Assembly: GCA_018061755.1 (NCBI GenBank) | Contig: JAGOTP010000003.1 | Coordinates: 1-64,000 of the forward strand | Reading direction: 5' to 3' | Origin: Patescibacteria group bacterium | GTDB taxonomy: Bacteria > Patescibacteriota > Patescibacteriia > 2-12-FULL-60-25 | DNA length: 64,000 nucleotides | Shown: one piece after another, positions 59,042-64,000 of the stretch | How positions within the stretch are numbered: position 1 is the stretch's first letter | Layout: every line of letters begins with the position of its first letter | The notes under the pieces: generated by a model | What the model was told of the DNA's origin: nothing | The model's database searches: none | Seen by the model: only the letters and a program-made list of their open reading frames with translations | Translations under genes and position numbers: made by a program

Positions 59042-59788
59042 ATGGTATCTCTCTATCAAACACAAGACTTCGCGAAATTCTGGAACAACAGAGCTGGAGA
59101 TGATGGCGAACCCTACAAGAGATATGTGCTTGATCCAATCATGTTAAAGAAACTTGGACCAATCAACGGGAAAGTCATTTTGGAACTCGGTTGTGGGAAT
59201 GGATATTTAGCGAAGACATTCTTGAAACAACAACCAAAGAAAGTAATTCTGACGGATCTTTCAAAGTTCAATCTGATGCATACAGCTGAGAAAATAACTG
59301 ATAGACGAGTAGAAATAACAAGAATGGACGCGACTCGTGCTTGGCATATTCCCGACTCATCTCTTCATTACATCTATTCGAACATGATGTTGAATGAAGT
59401 AAAGAACATCAAAACACCTATTCAGGAAGCCTATCGCTGTTTGAAACCGAAAGGACAATTCATCTTCTCCATTACCCATCCGAGCTGGGATCTATTCAAC
59501 TATGCTCAGGAGTTAGCAGGAAAACCATCAGCCAAGATGAAAGGCTTGAAAGGCTATTTTGAACGTAGCTTCGCCTCATTTATCATGAAAGGTCAAGAAA
59601 AAGAGTATTCTGTTTCCCACTTTCACAGACCCCTGTCTGATTATTTTCAAACGCTAAAGAATGTGGGGTTCGACATCGAAGATATCATCGAACCACAGCT
59701 GAACGCTGCGCTATTAAAACATCATCCTCGCTTTGCTTCATATAAAGACCATCCTGTTGGTTTGATATTTTCGTGCAGCAAGAGTTAA
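59042..59788 (+). CDS. Class I SAM-dependent methyltransferase
   Basis: A 248-residue methyltransferase. SAM motif I is VILELGCGNGYLAKTFL; motif II region VILTDLSKFNL; motif IV-like DSSLHYIYSNMMLNEVKN. The C-terminal part suggests a small-molecule methyltransferase of the UbiE/COQ5-like group. Substrate unknown. AT-rich codons set it apart from the GC-rich genes around it. Confidence 0.85.
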   Translation: MVSLYQTQDFAKFWNNRAGDDGEPYKRYVLDPIMLKKLGPINGKVILELGCGNGYLAKTFLKQQPKKVILTDLSKFNLMHTAEKITDRRVEITRMDATRAWHIPDSSLHYIYSNMMLNEVKNIKTPIQEAYRCLKPKGQFIFSITHPSWDLFNYAQELAGKPSAKMKGLKGYFERSFASFIMKGQEKEYSVSHFHRPLSDYFQTLKNVGFDIEDIIEPQLNAALLKHHPRFASYKDHPVGLIFSCSKS

Positions 59789-59920
59789 TCTAACTTTATT
59801 AGAGAGAATTTCTTTCGTATTTTCAGAGGAAATATGAAGGAATAAAATAATGTATTTACTTTCTTAGCAACCCAGTATACCATCTCTCTTGGCTCTTTTC
59901 GCGCATTGGAGGCGCAAAAC

Positions 59921-60337
59921 ATGGTAGAACAACCTGATAAAATCTCTGCAGTCCACGAGCGGGAGATCACTGACATGGTCGAGCAACGCATGAAGGTCCT
60001 GTTTCCAAGGAGACATCCGGAGCGGTTCGACACCTTCCTCTTCGTACTCGTCATGACGTTGATACTGGCGAGCGGTACGATCATCGCACGCTACGTGATC
60101 TGCGCTCTGATCCTCCCGTTCGCACTCGTCCGCCTCGGCTACGAATACGAGACCTACTTCAGGGCATACCAACAGCGACGAGAGGCTGCGTGGGATACCC
60201 TCAAGAGCCAGCTACTCCTGCTCCTGATGAGCGGCAACGTCATCGGCTACCTGCTGGGCGATTTCGAACATCTGTTCGCCATCATCGGTCTCACAGGCAT
60301 CTACCTCTGGCTCGAGCGCAAGCGGCGCACGGGCTGA
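59921..60337 (+). CDS. GC-rich small membrane protein
   Basis: A 138-residue protein with two N-terminal hydrophobic helices (about residues 36-72), an amphipathic stretch, and two further hydrophobic segments (about 92-125). It starts MVEQPDKISAVHEREITDM after a GGAGG Shine-Dalgarno; an upstream TTG frame is rejected. No family recognised. The C-terminus LWLERKRRTG is basic. Ends before family hairpin B. Confidence 0.65.
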   Translation: MVEQPDKISAVHEREITDMVEQRMKVLFPRRHPERFDTFLFVLVMTLILASGTIIARYVICALILPFALVRLGYEYETYFRAYQQRREAAWDTLKSQLLLLLMSGNVIGYLLGDFEHLFAIIGLTGIYLWLERKRRTG

Positions 60338-60358
60338 TCAGAAGCAACACCTCCACAT

Positions 60359-60408
60359 CACACCCACCGCGGCAACCCACTCGCCGGAGGTGGGTGCTGC
60401 ATTTTATA
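60359..60408 (+). terminator. Family hairpin B
   Basis: Outer stem CACCCACC/GGTGGGTG (60361-60368 and 60389-60396), inner GGC/GCC, apical CCCACT, then CTGCATTTTATA. Same family as A and C; outer-stem positions differ by complementary pairs. Confidence 0.8.
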
Positions 60409-60465
60409 CGAGATAAGCTGTATACTATCTTCCGCAGGTTCCTTACTCATGCTAGATCTTTTCCT

Positions 60466-60528
60466 ATGGCCAAAGGCGATTCCCCGCGCAAAGAAGTGAA
60501 GAAACCAAAGAAGAACAAGAAGAAGTAG
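60466..60528 (+). CDS. Very short Lys-rich peptide (20 aa)
   Basis: A 20-codon open frame, MAKGDSPRKEVKKPKKNKKK, with a clean ATG and a strong terminator 15 nt after the stop. Short basic MAKG-type peptides of similar form recur in bacterial genomes and are often left unannotated. Position and terminator support it, but coding is not proven. Confidence 0.5.
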   Translation: MAKGDSPRKEVKKPKKNKKK

Positions 60529-60542
60529 TTAGGCGTGACAAG

Positions 60543-60586
60543 AAAGGTCGGAACGTTTTTTGAACAATGTTCCGACCTTTTGTATT
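60543..60586. terminator. Bidirectional terminator
   Basis: AAAGGTCGGAAC pairs perfectly with GTTCCGACCTTT (12 bp) around a 14-nt loop, followed by TGTATT. It lies between the 20-aa peptide and the convergent HIT gene. Confidence 0.88.
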
Positions 60587-60598
60587 ATCGCGCAAAAC

Positions 60599-61039
60599 CT
60601 AAAGTGCTTCTTGGATCTTCGTAATTTGAAACTTCAAACTCTCTGGCGACAATCGTTCAAGCGCTTTATAGCGTTCCGGCGATTGCAAAATTTGGAATGG
60701 GCTTTGCATCTCTCCGTCAAATCTTGGGACGAGATGAATGTGAAGATGCGGAATCGTTTGACCAGCCGATACTCCAATATTAGAAAAGACATTTAAACCG
60801 GTGCTTGAAAAAGCTCGTTGTAACACTTGCGAAAATCCCCGTACCAGCCCCATCAAAGCCGACCCCTCATCCGATGTCAGTGTTATAAAATCAGCGTGAT
60901 GCTTCTTGGGCAAAATCAAGATATGACCACGAGAGAGCGGACGGCGAGCGTGGATAACGAAGGCTTCAGACGTTTCCTGAATGATCTGAGCAGCAAAACC
61001 TTCACGATCACAAAACGGACAAGTAGTTTCCCGGGGCAT
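60599..61039 (-). CDS. HIT-family protein
   Basis: A 146-residue histidine-triad nucleotide hydrolase/transferase: the catalytic HxHxH is HLHIHLVPRF, and an N-terminal CPFCDREGF pair may bind zinc, as in the Hint/HinT or GalT-like branch. It usually cleaves adenosine phosphoramidates or dinucleotides. It stands alone, closed by a terminator. Confidence 0.9.
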   Translation of the reverse strand: MPRETTCPFCDREGFAAQIIQETSEAFVIHARRPLSRGHILILPKKHHADFITLTSDEGSALMGLVRGFSQVLQRAFSSTGLNVFSNIGVSAGQTIPHLHIHLVPRFDGEMQSPFQILQSPERYKALERLSPESLKFQITKIQEAL

Positions 61040-61090
61040 AGATAGGGAGAAGTATAAGACCTGAAAATGCTCCTGTCTAAATGATTTTGC

Positions 61091-61148
61091 TACTTGAAGA
61101 CCGCATCCTGAGATGGACCTTCAAGTAAGAAAGTCTGGGATGCGGTCT
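61091..61148 (-). terminator. Large hairpin with interleaved second helix
   Basis: On the minus strand AGACCGCATCC pairs perfectly with GGATGCGGTCT (11 bp, 61138-61148 and 61098-61108). The loop contains TACTTGAAG, which is complementary to CTTCAAGTA (61091-61099) directly after the stem, so two helices interleave (a-b-a'-b'). It lies 3' of the GC-rich P-loop gene. Confidence 0.6.
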
Positions 61149-61187
61149 GTGTTTGCAGCGTAAGTGCGTTGTATCGACAATGTTCTG

Positions 61188-61931
61188 CTAAGAACCGGTC
61201 AGAATCTGTCGGGCGAGCCGGTCGAGATCGGCTTGCTGTTCGCTGATGGGAGCACCCGTGTCGATCGATCCGACGACGTAGTCGAACCTCTTCGGCCGCC
61301 ACGTGCCACCACCCACCGAACTCCAGTCGCAGTGATGCGGAGTACGCCGCGTGAACTCGAACTGCTTCACGTCGGCCGGGGTGACCGTGTGCCTCGGAGT
61401 CGATCGCTTCAGGGCAGCGGTGCAGTAGAAGCTCCCAGGCAGGTAGGCGGTCGAGCCGATCCGACTGATCATGGTCAGGTGGTCACAGACAGCCTGAACG
61501 AAGAACACCGGGGCCAGACCCCCGACCTTGGCGATCAGGCTGGCGCGTTTGGGGGTACTGACGAAGTCGGAGTCGATGATGACGCTTCCGCCCCGCGACA
61601 GGATCTCGAGCGCGATGTTCTCGGCGATCAGGCGAGTCAGGTCGAAACGCCCTCCCCGTTCGCCAAGCTCGACCCGGATGGCATCCCCTTCGATGATCGT
61701 CGCTCCGATGCGCTTGGCGAGAGCGCGCGCCACCATCGACTTGCCGCTTCCGATCAGTCCGACCATTCCGACGACCTTCGGACAGGGCGAGGCCTCGTAA
61801 GACCGGAGCGTGGCCGTGACAGCGGCTTGTGCTTCGAGCTCGGCGGCGGTCAGTGTTTCGCTCGAATGAACGAAGCGAGACACCAGTTGGGGGAGAACGC
61901 CCCTCGTAACCAATCGATCGAACAAAGACAT
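61188..61931 (-). CDS. GC-rich P-loop NTPase/kinase-like protein
   Basis: A 247-residue protein. Walker A is GLIGSGKS (residues ~56-63), then IEGDAIRVELGER like the adenylate-kinase/AAA-type kinase pattern, and GGSVIIDSDFV fits Walker B. N-terminal ~45 residues are helical and unassigned. Likely a small-molecule or nucleotide kinase of unknown substrate. GC-rich codons; ATG at 61931 preceded by GAGGTG. Confidence 0.72.
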   Translation of the reverse strand: MSLFDRLVTRGVLPQLVSRFVHSSETLTAAELEAQAAVTATLRSYEASPCPKVVGMVGLIGSGKSMVARALAKRIGATIIEGDAIRVELGERGGRFDLTRLIAENIALEILSRGGSVIIDSDFVSTPKRASLIAKVGGLAPVFFVQAVCDHLTMISRIGSTAYLPGSFYCTAALKRSTPRHTVTPADVKQFEFTRRTPHHCDWSSVGGGTWRPKRFDYVVGSIDTGAPISEQQADLDRLARQILTGS

Positions 61932-62002
61932 GCGGCACCTCGTGTGAGTTGTGAGCCAGAACCCGCACAGACCAACGGATCAATGCGGTGTTTTGACTGG
62001 TT

Positions 62003-62031
62003 TTTTTAGCAAAAAATAGACTTTTTGTCAA
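62003..62031 (-). promoter_or_regulatory. Promoter of the P-loop gene
   Basis: On the minus strand TTGACA (complement of 62026-62031), 17-nt spacer, TAAAAA (complement of 62003-62008), in a very AT-rich stretch. Confidence 0.6.
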
Positions 62032-62146
62032 TTTTATAACTATAGAAAAATATCTACTGTATTCGGCCGTCTTTGAGCGATACCTCTTTTGATTTTTACG
62101 ATCTAACTAAATAGTTCGTAACAAAACGGTGAATGTACTTTCTTTT

Positions 62147-62896
62147 TTACAATTTCTCTAAAAATAGCTTGAACAGCTGACGCTGAAACAAAGCAAAGCG
62201 CTCACTCTCCACGATCCAAGCAGCCTCTGCTTCAAAATCAATAAAAGCCACTTTATTAGCGTAGATAATTTGCGTAATATTATATTCAAATACATCAAAA
62301 TTCTGTGGTACTACTTTGACTGATCGCTCTGGTTGTTTAGGCTTACTTTGAGCAGTAACGTTGTTTGTAATCACAAACTTCTCAATCTCTCGTTTCTCAC
62401 AGACACGTTCAAAATAGGCTTTGGGAAGGTAAACATCTTGTTTTTTGTAATCTCGTGGAGACTCATAGCGAAAAAAGACTTCTCCTTTTTTCAAAGAGCG
62501 CAACAGATCATTATAAACTTCGGTAATTCCTGTTTTTCCCACAAAACAGCGCACAATCGGCTGCAATCTTCGTTGTGAAAATTTCTCAGTTAACGTAGGG
62601 AGTATCTCATCTAATACTTCTTGCTTTTGAGCCATAACGTTACGCAAAGTCTGAGGATCTTCGGGTAGATAGATCGTTCGTTTGCCTTTCTGCACCGAAG
62701 ACACGCTCCCCTGTTTTTGCAGCTCCTTTAAAGCCAAGGCAACAATCGCACGATGCAGAGCCGTCTCTCGGGCGAGATCGGAAACCGATCCAGAACCAAT
62801 CAAAAGTAATGAATAATAGACACAGCTCGCTTCTTCGGAAATACCAGCCGACATGATCTGCTGAATCATTTTTGCGTTTGTCATATTTTCTGACAT
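62147..62896 (-). CDS. TrmB-family transcriptional regulator (single-unit form)
   Basis: A 249-residue protein: N-terminal winged helix (IQQIMSAGISEEASCVYYSL ... SLVSDLARETALHRAIVALAL-type pattern with KELQKQGSVSSVQ), a coiled-coil linker and one phospholipase-D-like effector unit with YEVFFRYESPRDY-like and CEKREIEKFVITNN. It is a shorter relative of the 31683-33239 protein. It is divergent from the SDR gene and probably controls it (inference). Confidence 0.82.
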   Translation of the reverse strand: MSENMTNAKMIQQIMSAGISEEASCVYYSLLLIGSGSVSDLARETALHRAIVALALKELQKQGSVSSVQKGKRTIYLPEDPQTLRNVMAQKQEVLDEILPTLTEKFSQRRLQPIVRCFVGKTGITEVYNDLLRSLKKGEVFFRYESPRDYKKQDVYLPKAYFERVCEKREIEKFVITNNVTAQSKPKQPERSVKVVPQNFDVFEYNITQIIYANKVAFIDFEAEAAWIVESERFALFQRQLFKLFLEKL

Positions 62897-63040
62897 ATTT
62901 CAAGTGAATTAAACACCCTATTTATACAGGTATTATCTAACATGGGGTTATTTATTTGTCACTTTTTTTTACATTTTACTTAACGAAATTTCATTTTCCT
63001 GTACAGTCATTTCGACGCACGGTGCGTCAAGGAGGTCCTT

Positions 63041-63772
63041 ATGGACGGTCATGCTCTCATCATCGGTGGTTTCGGTGGACTCGGTTCCGCCCTCGCGCAC
63101 GAATGTGGTCAACGCAAGGTCATGCCGATCGTCACGAGTCGCATCCACCGTGAGACGCCGACGGAACTGGCACGCTGCGGAGGAACGGCGGTGCAGATGG
63201 ACGTCACGGATGAAGGTTCCGTTCGACGCTGTGTGAACCAGCTGGATCTGCTGCTCAGTCAGATCAAGTACGTCTTCTACACGCCCGGCGTCAGGCTGCA
63301 GGGCACGCTCACGGATCACACGCCCGAAGACATCCAGAACACGATCGACGTCTGCCTGACAGGTCTGATCCGGGTCATGCGGGCGCTGCTCGATCGCAAG
63401 ACGACGCCCTGGCATATGATCCCGATCATCTCAACAACGGGCTGGAGGGTCCGCGACGACGAGACGGCCTACGCGGCCGTCAAGGCCGGTGCCGCGCACG
63501 CGGCGCGCGGCTTCTACCGGGAAATGCGCGCCGCACTCCCGTCCTGCCGCGTGCTCGTCGCCCATCCCGGCGGCATGCGGACCAACTTCTGGCGGGGTAG
63601 CGTCGTGGACACCAAGTCCTTCTTCGATCCAGCCCTCATCGCCAAGCTCCTCTGCAATGAGATCGAACGACAGGAAACCGGCGACGCGCCGCCGCTCCAC
63701 GAGGTGCATTACCTGCGCAGCGCGAACGGAGAACCGAACATCGAGTTCGGACCGAAGGCGCCCCTGTACTGA
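63041..63772 (+). CDS. Short-chain dehydrogenase/reductase, GC-rich
   Basis: A 243-residue SDR. The NAD(P) motif is GGFGGLGSAL (GxxxGxG); the catalytic pattern includes STTGW and YAAVKAGAAHAARG (YxxxK), though the usual Ser is read as Thr-Thr in IISTTGWR. It lacks signals and is cytoplasmic. A good Shine-Dalgarno (AAGGAGGTCC) and a GACGCAC/GTGCGTC hairpin precede the ATG. Substrate unknown. It is GC-rich and ends in family hairpin C. Confidence 0.82.
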   Translation: MDGHALIIGGFGGLGSALAHECGQRKVMPIVTSRIHRETPTELARCGGTAVQMDVTDEGSVRRCVNQLDLLLSQIKYVFYTPGVRLQGTLTDHTPEDIQNTIDVCLTGLIRVMRALLDRKTTPWHMIPIISTTGWRVRDDETAYAAVKAGAAHAARGFYREMRAALPSCRVLVAHPGGMRTNFWRGSVVDTKSFFDPALIAKLLCNEIERQETGDAPPLHEVHYLRSANGEPNIEFGPKAPLY

Positions 63773-63785
63773 AGACCACTCTATA

Positions 63786-63834
63786 CCCGCCCACCTGCGA
63801 CACCACTCGTCACCGGTGGGCGTCGCGCTTTTCA
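63786..63834 (+). terminator. Family hairpin C
   Basis: Outer stem CGCCCACC/GGTGGGCG (63788-63795 and 63815-63822), inner GAC/GTC, apical ACCACT, then TCGCGCTTTTC. Third member of the family; the inner stem has changed from GGC/GCC to GAC/GTC, a compensating pair. Confidence 0.8.
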
Positions 63835-63849
63835 TGTATTGGAGCTATC

Positions 63850-64000
63850 ATGCTCAGGCATATGAACCCTACAAAACGACGTAAAACCGTAGGTCTCGCA
63901 CTCGGCAGCGGTGGTATTCGTGGCCTAGCGCATGTCGGCGTTATTCGATCCTTGCTGAAACACAACATTCCGATCGATTTTATCGCCGGTGCGAGTATCG
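63850..64000 (+). CDS. Patatin-like phospholipase (partial, N-terminus)
   Basis: The window ends in this gene. The frame gives (MLRH)MNPTKRRKTVGLALGSG, then GIRGLAHVGV, and the last codons read GASI, the start of the GxSxG nucleophile motif. GSGGIRGLAHVG is the patatin oxyanion loop. Starts at 63850 or 63862 are both possible. It would hydrolyse membrane lipids or act as a lipid acyl hydrolase. Confidence 0.75.
   Translation, partial: MLRHMNPTKRRKTVGLALGSGGIRGLAHVGVIRSLLKHNIPIDFIAGASI

Noticed and set aside
61164-62009. Plus-strand open frame opposite the P-loop gene
   Set aside because: Arg/Asp-rich shadow without motifs; the minus-strand frame has Walker A/B and a promoter.
56259-63834. 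Integron gene-cassette sites (attC) at the 3' end of GC-rich genes
   Set aside because: The hairpins lack the GTTRRRY/RYYYAAC R boxes and are in singly placed genes, not tandem cassettes; no integron integrase is present in the window.
1-64000. CRISPR array
   Set aside because: No set of evenly spaced direct repeats was found anywhere.
1-64000. Alternative genetic code (TGA as Gly or Trp)
   Set aside because: Genes end at TGA as well as TAA and TAG with normal overlaps (for example ATGA junctions at 23450 and 24307).

Overview
The window looks like a chromosomal segment of a small-genome bacterium of the Candidate Phyla Radiation (Patescibacteria), possibly Uhrbacteria-like. This is an inference from gene content and style. 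The signs are tight operons with ATGA or short overlaps, a transketolase split into two genes, single-copy RNase Y, HU, TruB and RecQ, several small secreted proteins of unknown function, TrmB-type regulators, and DUF2304/GT2/GT4 glycan genes. TAA, TAG and TGA all end genes, so the standard bacterial code fits. Three tRNA genes (Arg-CCG, Lys-CTT, Asp-GTC) are present and all encode CCA.

Layout. 0.1-13.3 kb: surface glycan region with a polytopic membrane protein, two GT4 and one GT2 glycosyltransferases, DUF2304, two UDP-glucuronate-decarboxylase-like epimerases, a polyprenyl sugar-phosphate transferase and a subtilase; a membrane-tethered single-ring ClpB-like ATPase and an adenylate-kinase-like protein lie inside it. 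13.3-21.1 kb: housekeeping (truB, recQ, an acetolactate-synthase/aldehyde-dehydrogenase pair, rny, hup). 22.4-26.6 kb: carotenoid genes (prenyl synthase, phytoene synthase, phytoene desaturase, UbiA-type prenyltransferase). 26.7-34.3 kb: accessory genes, a recombinase remnant beside tRNA-Arg, a TrmB regulator and tRNA-Lys. 34.3-46.2 kb: ileS, rpiB, rpe, two related secreted proteins (one carrying a cupredoxin), split transketolase, NUDIX hydrolase, FAD oxidoreductase. 46.3-64 kb: accessory territory beginning at tRNA-Asp, mostly single-gene units on alternating strands.

Five things stand out. (1) Two copies of a ~115-nt element with a conserved ~80-nt core and unrelated but self-complementary 17-19-bp outer arms flank hup. 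(2) From tRNA-Asp onward, small one-gene modules are separated by sequences resembling a degenerate tRNA 3' end plus CCA, each followed by its own terminator: a cassette-like array of about 2 kb. (3) At least eight GC-rich genes are scattered singly through the window with a shared layout of AT-rich promoter, usually a 5'-UTR hairpin, usually a Shine-Dalgarno site, then a GC-rich ORF and a long 3' hairpin; three of these hairpins form one family with compensatory stem changes. (4) A consensus promoter drives a highly folded ~195-nt RNA ending in an intrinsic terminator 9 nt before a NUDIX gene. (5) Several genes have a -10 box only 6-8 nt before the start codon, which suggests leaderless mRNAs.

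How the genes fit together (inference): the 5' third builds and exports a surface polysaccharide; the carotenoid genes make a membrane pigment, perhaps extended by UbiA to a C45/C50 product; rpiB, rpe and split transketolase supply a non-oxidative pentose-phosphate route; the 46-64 kb stretch is an accumulating zone for accessory genes.
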